From NCBI GenBank assembly GCA_018857735.1, contig JABMCL010002848.1, forward strand, positions 132,501 to 196,500: a stretch of DNA of 64,000 nucleotides, given 5' to 3'. Below the pieces are notes generated by a model. The model worked only from the letters and a program-made list of their open reading frames with translations, was not told where the DNA came from and searched no databases. Source of the stretch: Alviniconcha marisindica (lineage: Eukaryota > Mollusca > Gastropoda > Provannidae). The position numbers and the translations under genes were made by a program. Positions 1 to 12,061 of this stretch are shown here, piece by piece. The number at the start of each line of letters is the position of its first letter. Position 1 is the first letter of the stretch.

Positions 1-19
1 TAATTATCATGTTGTCTAC

Positions 20-112
20 AGGTAACACTGAGATAAGCATACTGCTTTTGTGTTTCCTGTACTTATTTGTTAAACTTATGATTACGATGAATGAATAAAT
101 TTTGTTTAAACC
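20..112 (+). repeat. Dispersed retroelement 3' tail, copy 1
   Basis: About 95 bases here recur in reverse complement at 9727-9826, with only a few differences. The segment ends in GAATGAATAAATTTTGTTT, the kind of AATAAA-bearing tail seen on non-LTR retroelements. No coding frame is visible. I read it as the 3' end of a SINE or truncated LINE; the family is unknown. Confidence 0.6.
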
Positions 113-740
113 AAATACAACACTATAGTAACAGAAAGCGCAGCAAAGGTGGCGAAATGGGTCCTGATTTCTGATGAGCTGTAGCAACCTTTCAGAATCT
201 CGACACGGTATGACAGCCCCCAACATGGCGAGGCTAATTGCCCAGACTAGAAATAGCCACCGAGTAGCAAGCAACGACAGTTTGGCAACACACAAGGAAC
301 ATACAAGGAAGTTCCTACAGCCGTCGATATATGACTGTAAGTTTACCAAGTAGTGCATCGTTGTTGACGAAGATCAACTATGCACCTTATTTACTGTGAG
401 TACAACACCCACATGTTGTATGCATACACTGATCTTGTCGATTTTGCTACGTGTTATAGTTTTGTTGTTCTTTTTCATAATGTCCAGAGTCGAGAGCTCG
501 TAACTTTCATTAAAACAATACAGTGCTATATAAGATTGATTATTGTTAGATACATGTAAAAATGACTGAAACAGCGAGAGACATAAATCTCGTGTGTCAC
601 TGAAGAGAAGAACAGCAGCAGCAACAACAGCAGCAACAGCAGCAACACAAAAATTGTAAAAAAACAACAACTGATGGGGTAAAAATAAAGCAGCAATGCT
701 GGTATCAGTCACAGTAACACCTAGTTGTCATTCTAGTGCC

Positions 741-742
<2 letters not shown>
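113..742. other. No gene recognised
   Basis: Mostly unique, AT-rich sequence. The only structure seen is a short CAG/CAA-rich stretch near 615-650. Open frames here carry no recognisable domain. Confidence 0.5.

Positions 743-833
<91 letters not shown>
743..833 (+). repeat. (TC)n microsatellite
   Basis: Uninterrupted CT dinucleotide run of about 90 bases. Frames through it are poly-Leu/Ser or Arg/Glu artefacts. Confidence 0.98.
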
Positions 834-835
<2 letters not shown>

Positions 836-1065
836 GTCGGTGTGCACAGTAACATACCATGTGAGTCTTGGTTCATTAGCCTATTTGACAGACACGCACA
901 CAGTAACTCAGATGAAAGACAAGAGAAAGACTGCAGACTTTCCCCTAGCTGTCTGGGCTTATCTCTTGGGCTGCCAGAAATTCTTTCCACCCATCGCATT
1001 CTGTGCTGGAAGGATGAAGCTAGAAACCCATGGCATCTATGCGTTTTTCGTATTTAGTGTTTACG

Positions 1066-1243
1066 CAATGCGTTTGCGTATGTGAGGTGTATGCAAAGCT
1101 TCTGTGTCTGTAGGGTTCATGAAATGTCTTTGCGCGTGAGGTGTGTGCAGTGCATTTAGGTATCTTGGCTTTATGCAAAGCGTTTGCGTATGTAAGCTGT
1201 GATGCGTTTGAGTGTGTGTAGTGTTCATGAAATGTGTTTGTGA
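1066..1243 (+). repeat. Imperfect ~110-bp direct duplication
   Basis: Two diverged copies at about 1066-1140 and 1177-1243 share GCGTTTGCGTATGT and GTTCATGAAATGT in the same order. No coding signal is seen. Confidence 0.55.
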
Positions 1244-1337
1244 GACAGTGTTTATGCAAAATCGCGATACGATCAGTATGGCATGTCTTTGCAAAGAGTA
1301 CCTGATTCTATGAAAACATCTGCGATTTGTTTGCCTT

Positions 1338-1595
<258 letters not shown>

Positions 1596-1813
1596 TGTGA
1601 TTATGTGTCCTAATAAATTCGTAGTATAATAATAACATACAAACAAGCAACAACAGAAAGAAAAGTTCCGAGAACGACACCATTTTCGCTTGGAACACCC
1701 GAAGCGCTCTCTAAGACGTTCCGCGTATATGCTGTTTGTAACCCCAAGTGAAACCAACCTATCAGTGTTCTAAGTGAACAGCCCGATTATTTCTACTGTT
1801 TCTGTTGCTGTTG

Positions 1814-1814
<1 letters not shown>

Positions 1815-1844
<30 letters not shown>

Positions 1845-1948
1845 TAGTGGTGGTGGTGGTGGTGGTGGTGGTGGTGGTGGTGGTGGTGGTGGTGGTGGTG
1901 GTGGTGGTGGTGACGACGACGACGACGACGATGATGATGATGATGATG
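1815..1948 (+). repeat. (GAT)n-(GGT)n-(GAC/GAT)n compound trinucleotide repeat
   Basis: Three adjoining trinucleotide blocks. A plus-strand frame reads as Asp runs flanking a Gly run, but there is no domain, signal or splice context to support coding. Confidence 0.95.
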
Positions 1949-2105
1949 TTGATTTGACCTCACATTCCCTCGTCCTTTTCTTCTCTCATTTTGATTTCAC
2001 CGTCCGACGCAGCAGCGAAAGCAAAATGCTTAATGAGGCTGTCACGACCCGTGAGTTATTGCTGTGTCCATGCTGTCCCTCCCACACTCCATCCCCCGTC
2101 CACAG

Positions 2106-2132
2106 CCCCCCCCCCCCCCCCCCCCCCCCCCC
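2106..2132 (+). repeat. Poly-C tract (27 C)
   Basis: Uninterrupted run of C, meaning poly-G on the other strand. It is one of several such tracts in the window. Confidence 0.95.
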
Positions 2133-2640
2133 ACACCAACCCCAACCCCATCCCTCACAGAGTACGCATCAGCCGGGTCTGCTTTACATAGGTGGAAGCC
2201 ATCAAAGGCATAAGGCTGAACACATTCCGAGCATCGCTTTCCGGCACGGATGTCGTAGACCAGTGCTTGGAGTTTGAATGCTGAAAGCAGCAGGCTGCTA
2301 GACGGACTGACATCGAGCGTGTCACCACCGCGAGTCAACAGATTTCCACTGCCTCTCAGAACGGGGGTCTGGATGCTGTATGAACACTCGCACTCGATCG
2401 TGGAGACACTCCGCTAACCTTTGCAGTGAGGCTCAAACGCCCATCATTAGTTTCTTGTGTGACGAAAGACAACAACAACAACAAACAAAAAAAACCAAAA
2501 AACAAACTGTCAGTTCGTCGATCTGTTTGTCGTCCTTGAAAAGCTCTGCAGATTGTTGTGCTGAAGATTGGGTTTCTCTCGATGTACTAGTTCCCTGCTT
2601 CCTTCTTCCTCCTCCACCCGCTTCTCTGCTCCGCCGACCC

Positions 2641-2706
<66 letters not shown>

Positions 2707-2871
2707 CGATGATGATGATGGCGGCGGCGGCGACGAGTGATGAGGCCGCGGGACGAGCGACGACGACGACGACGACGACGCGCGACGATGATGATGACGA
2801 TGATGGACGGCTGATGATGGACGACGACGTGGTGATGATGACGGACGGACGATGGCGACGGCGGCGGCGGC

Positions 2872-2924
<53 letters not shown>

Positions 2925-2925
2925 G
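2641..2925 (+). repeat. (GAT)n / GAC / GGC trinucleotide-rich block
   Basis: Near-pure GAT runs at about 2641-2720 and 2870-2922 flank imperfect GAC, GGC and GAT units. The whole block keeps a 3-base period, so all frames stay open and read as homopolymers (Met, Asp, His, Ile). The open frames are a by-product of the period. Confidence 0.93.
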
Positions 2926-3099
2926 ACCCTGCCCTACACACTCATAGGAAACGATCCCGTTGTCTGTATCTTCAAAAACTATGCTAAAAGATAATTTATA
3001 TCAAAATTGGAACACAATTTGTTGTTTAAAAAGACGTACTGTGGTCCAGGGAACCAAACAGCGACGTTTCAAGTTTGACCGTTTCTCGTAGCAGACGGT

Positions 3100-3435
3100 T
3101 AGGTGAGGACGGTGGGGATGGAGAGGGAACGAGGGGCAGGATGCGTGGGAGACACACAGACACAGATGCAGACAGTGACAGAGAAAGAGACAGAGAGAGC
3201 TGGAGACAGTGAGAGATGGGACTTGACACAGTAAGAGACGAACAGATAGACGGAGATGGAGATAGGAGACAGAGATGGAGAACAGACAGAGGTGGAGAAG
3301 ACACAGTGGTGGGAACTGTGAGAGATTGGACTTGACACAGTAACAGACAAACAGACAGAGATGGAGAGAGAGGCAGAGATGGAGAAGAGACAGAGATCGA
3401 GAAGAGAGAGAAGAGAGAGAGAGAGAAATGGGACT
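3100..3435 (+). repeat. GA-rich imperfect minisatellite
   Basis: Purine-rich sequence built on GAGACAGAGATGGAGA-like words. A longer unit of about 108 bases beginning near GACTTGACACAGTAA is seen twice, near 3215 and 3323. The antisense Ser/Leu-rich frame is low complexity. Confidence 0.75.
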
Positions 3436-3812
3436 TCACTAAATGACGGAAGGACGACAAACGACCTAAAAGAGCGGTTACCGGAAGTGAGGTGGCAAAG
3501 ACGTTCTAAGAAAAAAATCTCAGCTGTAACGGCAAACTGTATTTCGTTTGATCTACTTTAAATAACCACAACAACAATCTCTGCACCTACTAGGTTACAT
3601 CAAAATATTTCCCACCTAGCAGATACTTGCGTAATATTTGTATCGTAATGTAATATGGGGCTTTCAATTATTCATTTTTTTAAATCCCACTTTATAATAA
3701 AATTATAGGAGTAATGAATACTCAAGGCGCTTAACCCATACTGGCCCTAAGCGCTTACAAATTCTATTAGCCATGCATATACTGAGAACAAAAAGCCAAA
3801 TGCACATGGAGA
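3436..3812. other. No gene recognised
   Basis: AT-rich single-copy-looking sequence with no coding or RNA feature that I can support. Confidence 0.5.
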
Positions 3813-4197
3813 ACGGGGACGGCTCGGTGCTAGAGTGACGGACTCGTTGTGGAAAGGTCTCGGTTTGAAGTCCCTGCAGCAGCGACGGGAGAATTTTCTT
3901 GACCAGGGTCAACTTTCAGTGCTGACTCATTTCGGTATCCGTTTTACCCCCGTGTTACCGCAATAGCACGTGAAAGATCCCGGTCATTCTGCCAAAAGCG
4001 CAGGTGGCAGTTTACAGCTAAGCACACATGCGGCGACCCTACGTATGTGGTCGTGAATGAGGTGACACTCTACACTGGTGCATCGTTGTATAATATGGTG
4101 CACACAGAACGTGCGCCGAGACGACAGCATTTTCACGTGGTACCAGCCATGTAACAACCAAACAGCGCTTTTGACCACTTCGGTGGGTATTCCAAAC
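3813..4197 (+). mobile_element. tRNA-derived SINE, family A, copy 1
   Basis: This matches, over its full length and in opposite orientation, 46480-46835. The tRNA-like head is worn: the B-box equivalent is GGTTTGAAGTCC where the other copy has GGTTCGAATCC. The body carries GATCCCGGTCATTCTGCC and the GGTGGCA-TTACAGCT block shared by both copies. It ends near CACTTCGGTGGGTATTCC. A third, partial copy is at 28680-28755. The call rests on copy-to-copy alignment and the tRNA-like promoter; the named family is unknown. Confidence 0.8.
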
Positions 4198-4463
4198 CCG
4201 CTGTGTCAAGCTGCAGTCACTCATTCAGAGTCTCTCGCATACCACTAGAACGCAGGGAGTCTTCTCGGAAGCAGAGAACAGCTCTACTGCTGCCGCTGTG
4301 AAGCGTTTGCGGCTCATCTCCAGGTGATGTGCTCGACACGCGTTCAAACAAAATAAAATCACGCTTTAAAACTACTTTTAAATAATTAATGCAGTTTGGA
4401 AGAAATCCGATTCCCATCGCTGTGCGTTTGAACAACATGTCAAACGCATCACTTTCACAGCAA

Positions 4464-4580
4464 AAGAAAAAGACGTTGGCTTCTGGTGGAAAGATGAGAA
4501 ATGACGGTGTGGTGGAACGAGAGAGAAAGACTTTGCCTTCTGGTAGAAAGATGAGAAATGACGGTATGGTGGAACGAAGT
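4464..4580 (+). repeat. ~57-bp unit duplicated in tandem
   Basis: Two adjacent copies share GGTGGAAAGATGAGAAATGA or a one-base variant, and GGTGGAACGA. No function is evident. Confidence 0.8.
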
Positions 4581-4760
4581 TCAAGCTCGCCAGAGAAGGA
4601 CGAGTGAACTCTGGGAAGAAAGAAAAGAATCTAGGCGGCTTTGACACGAGGAGCTCCGTAAGGATCAAGGCGAATTAATCTTGACAGTGGCTGGGATCCG
4701 CACCTGCTCCTGTAATACCGGCCGTCCCTCACCTTCTTGTCCTGTGTCCCGGCCTCCAAG

Positions 4761-4841
4761 GACGAGCACCGGACTCACCGCCGTGTTTCTGTAGTCAAGG
4801 TCCCGGACAGAACGATCTCAGTACACTTCTGTATGTCTCAG
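4761..4841 (+). CDS. Candidate internal coding exon A of an unidentified gene
   Basis: The stretch is bounded by a pyrimidine-rich tract ending CCTCCAAG (acceptor) and the donor CTCAG/GTATGT. It holds 27 complete codons, ending SVHFCMSQ, with no stop. It joins without a frame break to the candidate exon at 5400, giving continuous VSVVKVPDRTIS...EYALEVEVVTE-type sequence, which looks like alternating beta-strand protein. An alternative acceptor is the TAG at 4793. I do not recognise the protein family. No further exons of this gene were found, so the call is tentative. Confidence 0.35.
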
Positions 4842-5008
4842 GTATGTATGTATGTATGTAGGTATGTATGTAGGTAGGTATATACATCTATGTATGTATG
4901 TATGTATGTATGTATGTATGTATGTATGTATGTATGTATGTTTACATATGCGTGTGTATTTATGCTTGTCTGTTTCTCTATGCGTGCGTGTGTGTCTGAG
5001 AGAGAGAG

Positions 5009-5105
<97 letters not shown>

Positions 5106-5192
5106 ATGAACGTGCGTGTGGGCGTGCGAGCGCGCGCGCGCATGTGTGTGTGTGCGTGTGTGCGTGTGTTTGTATGTGAGAGAGAGAGAGAG

Positions 5193-5279
<87 letters not shown>

Positions 5280-5301
5280 GTGTGTGTGTGTGTGTTTGTG
5301 A

Positions 5302-5369
<68 letters not shown>

Positions 5370-5399
5370 CATCTGTGTGATCTATCGTTTGTTCCCCAG
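4842..5399 (+). repeat. Putative intron made almost wholly of microsatellite
   Basis: Beginning at the candidate donor there is (GTAT)n to about 4940, then a GA tract, (GT)n, (TGTC)n at about 5074-5105, further (GT)n tracts with GA interruptions, and a final (GT)n run to about 5367. The last 30 bases give a good acceptor, TTTGTTCCCCAG. The repeat composition is certain; intron status depends on the two flanking exon calls. Confidence 0.9.
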
Positions 5400-5433
5400 G
5401 AATATGCTTTGGAAGTCGAAGTGGTCACCGAAG
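5400..5433 (+). CDS. Candidate internal coding exon B of the same unidentified gene
   Basis: This 34-base exon sits between a strong acceptor (TTTGTTCCCCAG) and a strong donor (GAAG/GTAAGC). In the frame continued from exon A it reads EYALEVEVVTE and leaves one base for the next exon. Both junctions fit the GT-AG rule and the frame is kept, which is the main support. The next exon was not identified. Without transcript data this could be chance. Confidence 0.35.
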
Positions 5434-5884
<451 letters not shown>

Positions 5885-5888
<4 letters not shown>

Positions 5889-7282
5889 TCCTCGCGATAG
5901 AGAGAGACACACACATGGAGAGACAGAGACTTGTGCATATTTGTAAACATTAATCTGTGTATAATTATGATCCACAACAAAAAGAGGAGAGAGTGTAGGC
6001 AGCAGTCGATACAAAGTCCCCAGCTTGCTCACCTACTAGCACTACGGAGCACCGCTAATCGTTGAGGACTTCAGAATCGGTAGATAAAACGATCCACAGC
6101 CTGAAAAATAAAGGCACCGTTTTGTATCCACATTTTAGCGGTCTCGGGGATCTCCTTTGAATGCTTGGTAAACACCGCCGTCGTCCATTTTCGCCTTCAC
6201 CGACGACTCCCCGGTGGAACACAGCTGAGTACGAAGTGTGGACGGACCATCGACTTAGCAAAGTTGAGAATTCACACACGCGCACACATAAAAAGTATCC
6301 CTCCGGGCGAGACGAGGTTCGGTACACGTGCCAGACTAAAGTAGACCTTCTCTCCTCCTCACCATCAAAGACAAATTGAAGAGGAGAAAAGGGAGAGAAA
6401 AACGGAAACAAAAAGCAGTGATAACAACATCTAAGACAGTTTGCGGTGTTGGCGTAGAACCGAATTTTCTTTCCCATTGACTCAACGCAACACAAATAGT
6501 GGCCATGATTGATGCCTGAATTGGTACAGATTTTTCCAAGGTTTTGTCAATGCAGAGAAATGGCCACAAAAGGATTATTGAGAAACGTTGTGCTAAGCAG
6601 CGAACAATCGTGCCTTTACGTTTTACTGTCTAGCGATACACAGTGTACTCTGGTGTTCTAAACGCAAGCATTCGCTTCGATTTTCTTCTAATGTCGGACT
6701 AATGTGTTAATTGTTATCACTTCAAATGCCTATAGGTAGTGAAACGTAGTTGAAAAGTCGATCTGCACGGAAAAATGAAAGAACTCCAATATGGTTTGAC
6801 GGCCTAGTTTATACAAGGTGATGCGGTGTAGTTCGAAGATGTTTCATTTCCAGTGGATGAACACCAAGCGCGCGCATAAGACTTTACAGAAAACAACACA
6901 ATAAAAAAAAAAAGTGTTCCATTTGCGGAACATACCGTCCTCTCACGCCTGGTCTAGCTATATATACCCCAGCATAGCTGCTACACACGTGTCCTGTTTC
7001 TCCTGGAAAACAGGCACGAAGTAACTTTTGCGTTCCGTCAGTTTATGTAGCAAGGTAGTGATTATTGGCGGCGGGGAAACCGCACATGCGCGCCACCTTG
7101 CCTCTGCTGACAGACGTGTTAAATATTTCTTCTGTTGTAACTGAACAGTTTTAACACCTGTCTGCTAAAAGTGTTATACACTTTGCGAACACGGTTCCAG
7201 ATCGGCAATGCTGAAACGGAGAGAGGGTTAACCGATCCATTCTTTGATATTTGACGCCTGGTCAACCGCAGAGGTCATATCA
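5885..7282. other. Single-copy-looking sequence, no gene recognised
   Basis: About 1.4 kb without tandem repeats. Open frames (for example 6055-6495 minus) show no domain and no convincing splice pair. Nothing here can be annotated with support. Confidence 0.45.

Positions 7283-7326
<44 letters not shown>
7283..7326 (+). repeat. (GAT)n trinucleotide repeat
   Basis: Pure GAT run of about 44 bases. Confidence 0.95.
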
Positions 7327-7907
7327 AAAGAAAACTGCTAGAGCGCCCATTTCGCCTTGGCTGGAAGCGTTTCACTGTAACACTAAGGCAACAGCGACAA
7401 AAACAAGAATGTACGAGTAGGTACCCATTAACAGCAAAGTCAAAAATAACAATGATTTCAACTGACACAAACTAGGGGGGAGGGGGAAAGCGGAGGGGAC
7501 TACTGAAAATATAGTCGTATGCTCAGTCTGCAGCATGTGTAGCAATTAGTACAGAACACTCTGAGACTCAGTCTAGTGCCTGCTGAAAAGATGGCTTTTG
7601 GGAGCATGCTTGAATGATGCTGAAGTGTAATGAACGGTGCGTGTTACACGTCAGTTTATGTTCGAACTGGAAGGAGTCAAATGAAGTACAATAATTCCTG
7701 GCAGTGGGCCAAGCAAGCAAAGCTATATTCTGACCTGCTCCAGGCTTTACAGATTAAAAAAACACAACTGATATCGCTTTGGAATTTTAACACAGAAAAC
7801 TTTAATTTCAGTGTTCGCGGTTACGAGAGAGAGGAGGAGAGTTACTAAGTTAGTTAGTTAGTTAGTTAGTATTTACGACAGTCAGCCGAGACGGTAAAAT
7901 CATGGTG

Positions 7908-8062
<155 letters not shown>

Positions 8063-8549
8063 CTGGCCCGTTCATTGAGCGAGAGTTCACCGACAGAAAA
8101 TGATTCTGAGCTGTGGGATAAAACTGCCGGTCGAAAGAATGGTGCGTCTCGTCTGCGCGAGCTGATTGGCTAATCGTGACCTGTCACTCAAATCTCGGCG
8201 AGATGTCGGTTGTAGTGAACGGATGCATGCTATTGCAAAAAACGCTCCATAGTGTTGTGTTCGGCAAAAAAAATGGAAAAAAATGGAGAGGGCGGGGGTT
8301 TACAAATGAACCCATACCGCAGTGTCTTGGTCGTTTTTCCTCAGCCTCCAACACCTCAGCCTCCTCTCTGTCCGAAGCAGTTTCATACAGCCGCACTACG
8401 TCTGCATAACACAAGTCACTTTCGTTTTCATGATTATGAATTCAATAATCTTTATTAGTATTATTGTTCTTGCCTATTCATTTTTTGTCTTTTTATTTTT
8501 CATATTTTATTTATACCTGTTTTTCTTTGTTCTGGTATCAACATACAAG

Positions 8550-8695
8550 GGAGTTAATTAGCGCTCGAAAGACGTCACACAAGTACAACAACAAAGACCT
8601 GAGTCGCCTACGGTAACAATCACCTGGCATGCATGTAGATACAGGGTAAATCAATTCTACCAGAGGTATATCCTGGTATCGATAAATTAGACGGG
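8550..8695 (-). mobile_element. MITE-like element, family M1, copy 1
   Basis: This is a diverged reverse-complement copy of 16469-16611. Shared words include TTAGCGCTCGAAAGACGT at one end, CACAAGTACAACAACAAA, and CTACCAGAGGTATATCC near the other. The second terminal repeat is worn away here. It has no coding capacity and mobility is inferred from the other copy's terminal inverted repeats. Confidence 0.65.
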
Positions 8696-9156
8696 ATGGT
8701 CGACGATATCAGGTTTCCCTAGCCTAGCTGACATTCTGCCAGCTTCCTTGTCAACAAGCTAGACGCCTCCATCTAGTCCAAAACACGGCCGCAAGGACTG
8801 TCATTCGTTTACGGAAGACAGAACACAAAACTCCTCACTCGCTTACGGAAGAGAGAACACACAACTCCTATCTGGAAAGAACTGCACTGGTTGGCAGTGA
8901 GACAGCCAATTATAAAATCATGTCTTTGGCGTACAAACGCTACGAAGACACGGTGCCGGAGTACTTTCGGAACTCATTGCTTCACGATCCCTTCGCTCAT
9001 CACGGCACCACGACTACGGATTCCAAAGGCAGTGGTTCCAGAGCTCTTTCTAACTCTGCCCCCAAGTCCTGGAACACCCTACCACAAACAATCAGGGAGC
9101 CAGATTCCACTTCGGCGTTCCGCAGACGTCTCAAAAGCCGCCTGTTGTCTGAATAA
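8696..9156 (+). pseudogene. CR1-type LINE reverse-transcriptase C-terminus, 5'-truncated and frameshifted
   Basis: Two plus-strand frames together encode the usual CR1-clade ORF2 tail: a worn VIRLRKTEHKT-like stretch, then the PIWKELHWLAV motif near 8868-8900, and, after a frameshift near 8910, IMSLAYKRYEDTVPEYF, SRALSNSAPKSWNTLPQTI and SAFRRRLKSRLLSE ending at the stop at 9154-9156. LINE copies are normally cut at the 5' end, as here. The RT catalytic core is absent, so the copy is dead. The family is assigned from remembered motif order. Confidence 0.8.
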
Positions 9157-9513
9157 CCTATTCGCTGTGCACCATGTAACCTTTCTTTATCTTTATCCTA
9201 ATTACGAGGATAAAGACCTTTTTTTTAAAATCCTAAATAATTTATCCTAATTATCTAAATAATTTATCCTGATTATGTCCAATATCCTCGTACTTTGACT
9301 TTGTCTCCTTTCAAAGCACAGAGCGTTCATGTTAATGGAAACGCGCGTTATGAAAATGGATGTCATCATTATCGTTCTTTAGACACAATTGTGTATTTTG
9401 ATCCTGTATTAGGTCGAAAGCAACCAACTTTGTTCAGATAATTTTGCTGTTTTGTTGTTGTTGTTTTTGCTTGTTTGTCTTTTCGTGTTGTTGTTTTTGT
9501 CTTTGGTTTTGGT

Positions 9514-9705
<192 letters not shown>

Positions 9706-9726
9706 AGTAACTAACTTGCTGCTTTT

Positions 9727-9826
9727 GGTTTAAACAAAATTTTATTCATTCATCGTAATCATAAGTTCAACACAATAAGTACAGGAAACACAAAAGCAGT
9801 ATGCTTATTTGAGTGTTACCTATTGC
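9727..9826 (-). repeat. Dispersed retroelement 3' tail, copy 2
   Basis: Reverse complement of 20-112 with a few differences, including AAAATTTTATTCATTCATCG. It lies just 3' of a (GT)n tract on the plus strand. Confidence 0.6.
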
Positions 9827-10129
9827 TGCTTTTCTCCTCAGCAACCTGTACTGGCACCCTAAGTTGAGGTGTGGCCGTGCAGGACATAGGGAACAAAACC
9901 AATTCGGCCTTTATATCCCACTGCAGTAAATCTGTGCCCACTTCTTTCTTTCTCCACCTCTGTACGGAGCGTGTCCCTCGCGTGAGGTCTAGTCCGACGT
10001 GCTAACAACAGCCAAAGACCCGAGGGAAATTTCCACGTGATTCGCTTGTAAACGTACACTCTGTATCATGGAGCGAATCCAGTGGACATCGGCTCTTGGG
10101 GTCGATTTGTTTCACACTAAAATAAAGCC

Positions 10130-10635
10130 GGCGTTCCTGATTTGGTTTTTCTTTCTGTCGACTTCATCCCCTCCCCTCCCCGATTCGGCCCCCCCCCCCC
10201 CCCCTCCCCTAGCCCCTCCGACCGCCCCTCTGTTTGAGGGACTGCTACGGAGTTTCAACGTCTGTATGATTATATGCTTGGCTAGTTCGTGTACGTGGTC
10301 ATGAATCCGCTTCTAAACCATGCGCAAAATCAGCAAAGTGCAGCATTGAATATATAGTGGAATGATGGTGGTAATGGCCAAGCATAGTCCTTACTCAGTC
10401 CTGTTTTATTATTATTATTTTTACTTTCTATCGACTTCACCCCGACCCCCACCCCCTACCCACCCTGCCCCTTTTGTTTGCCTGAATGTTACAGAGTTTC
10501 AACGTCTGCATGATTATGCTTGGCCAGTTCACGTACGTGTCATAAATCCGCTTTCAAATCATGCGCAAAATCAGCATGCGCAGTAGTGAATAGATAGTGG
10601 AATGATGATGGTAATGGCCAGCCATAGTCCTTCCT
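10130..10635 (+). repeat. Tandem duplication, two ~240-bp copies
   Basis: Both copies carry, in order, a TCGACTTCA/CCCC-rich stretch, GAGTTTCAACGTCTG, CATGCGCAAAATCAGCA, ATAGTGGAATGATG and GGTAATGGCCA. The first copy has a longer C-rich tract (10188-10204). No coding frame is shared by the copies. Confidence 0.85.
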
Positions 10636-10867
10636 TGTGTAACGCGCTCACTACCAGTCTAGTCATAAGCGTGCTAATCTTCTGCTCCACTCCCCCCTAA
10701 AAAAACTATTCGGGCTGGGGAGGTTTTCCATGGGAAAGCCAGCAGCTAGGGAGCCGCTGTACCCAGTGGAAATGGCACTGGACTGTACAGACGAAGGCAA
10801 AGGGTTTAACTCCAAAACTTGACAGGCTAAAGGGCTGTTCTTCAACAATTCCCAATCACTTACACAG

Positions 10868-10965
10868 TCTGCAAATTTTCGGGGTAATCCCCTTTGTCAA
10901 GCTACAAAACGACACTTAAGCAACAGTTAAACGATGAAAAATTATGAAAAATGAGATTCAAGATT
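10868..10965 (+). mobile_element. Fragment of the Foldback-like element
   Basis: Matches the left arm of the palindrome at 26565-26660: CTGCAAATTTTCGGGGTAAT, CTACAAAACGACACTTAA and ATGAAAAATGAGAT occur in the same order. Confidence 0.75.
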
Positions 10966-11102
10966 CAAATGGTTTAACTGACTTGAGCGAGTGCTCATAT
11001 CAACATACACAACACGGTACACACAAATGATGTACACATAAGCCTGGAAATGCATTAATTCCCAGTCCCACAAAACCACTCGTCTGTGCATCCACACAAC
11101 AC

Positions 11103-11166
11103 CGAGAAGCGAAATAACTTATCTTTTTTTGGTTGAGCTGTTAAGATAACTTATTTCGCTTCTCAT
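11103..11166. repeat. Short hairpin: 21-bp inverted repeat, 1 mismatch
   Basis: GAGAAGCGAAATAACTTATC is answered by its near-perfect complement at the right end, around a loop containing TTTTGGTTGAGCTG. That loop word also occurs in the Foldback-like element at 26676-26692, so this is probably a remnant of the same family. Confidence 0.75.
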
Positions 11167-11204
11167 CTATATGTATATAAAAAAAATGCCTGTAATTTGA
11201 TATC

Positions 11205-11328
11205 TAGTCATCAGTAGCTTGGCAAGGACTAGTTGCTAGATAGGTTTTTGGCTGAACCTAAACTACAATCCTTGTAAAATAAAGTTTTCGAGTTCGAGTT
11301 CTCTCTCCCTCTCTCTCTCTCTCTCTCT
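11205..11328 (+). mobile_element. Retroelement 3' tail ending in (TC)n
   Basis: The tail GGCAAGGACTAGTTGCTAGA ... CCTTGTAAAATAAAGTT ... GAGTT runs directly into a CT microsatellite. A relative with the same layout is at 22115-22280. No coding part is present. Confidence 0.6.
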
Positions 11329-11566
11329 TTGGGCGGGGGGCTGGTTGGAAGGGGGTGGGGCGGGGGGGGGGGGGTGTTAATGGGAGATTTTCTGTCGAAT
11401 GTTACCATGGTAATACGCTTCTGCTGCCGTTAGATATTTCAAATGCATGACAGTACAACGCTTGTGACCCGACCTTTCGTGTAACTCAAAGGACTATGCA
11501 CTGATAGAGCAAAAAGACGAGAAGATAAGGTTTCTTCAAGAACTGGGATTCGAACCAGCACGCTTT

Positions 11567-11569
11567 GTT

Positions 11570-11600
<31 letters not shown>

Positions 11601-11615
11601 AAGAAGAAGAAGAAG

Positions 11616-11682
<67 letters not shown>

Positions 11683-11742
11683 GAAGAAGAAGAAGAAGAA
11701 CAAGAAGAAGAAGAAGAACAACAACAACAACAATAATAATAA
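11567..11742 (+). repeat. (AAG)n-(CAA)n-(AAG)n-(CAA)n-(AAT)n compound repeat
   Basis: Clean trinucleotide blocks switch from AAG to CAA near 11613 and back near 11682. The plus frame reads Lys then Asn runs; not considered coding. Confidence 0.95.
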
Positions 11743-11829
11743 TACTGGGGTCTTAGAACACCATTTGTCAAAGGAACCCTAGGTGCATACAATTCCTACT
11801 CAAGTTAGAAACAGAATCACAAATTCAGA

Positions 11830-12061
11830 GCCGTAACAATTCGGCTAAGCCATCGCCATTAAAGTCCTCCTTGGCTTGCTTTCAGCTCCTGTCGCATGTC
11901 TTCTTTTCAGCCCCTAGCATCGTGTCTCTGTATCGTCGTCACAGTCATCCTGCTTCAACACGACAAAGGACTTTATCCGAAACTGCAGCCTCCCGCTTCA
12001 GCCCCCCGTGTGAGTCATCCTGTCCTCTTCGCCGTTACCTCGTCTTTCTTCTTGTCCCTAT
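11830..12061. other. No gene recognised
   Basis: Short single-copy stretch leading into the 30-bp minisatellite; a plus frame runs from it into the array but has no domain. Confidence 0.4.
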
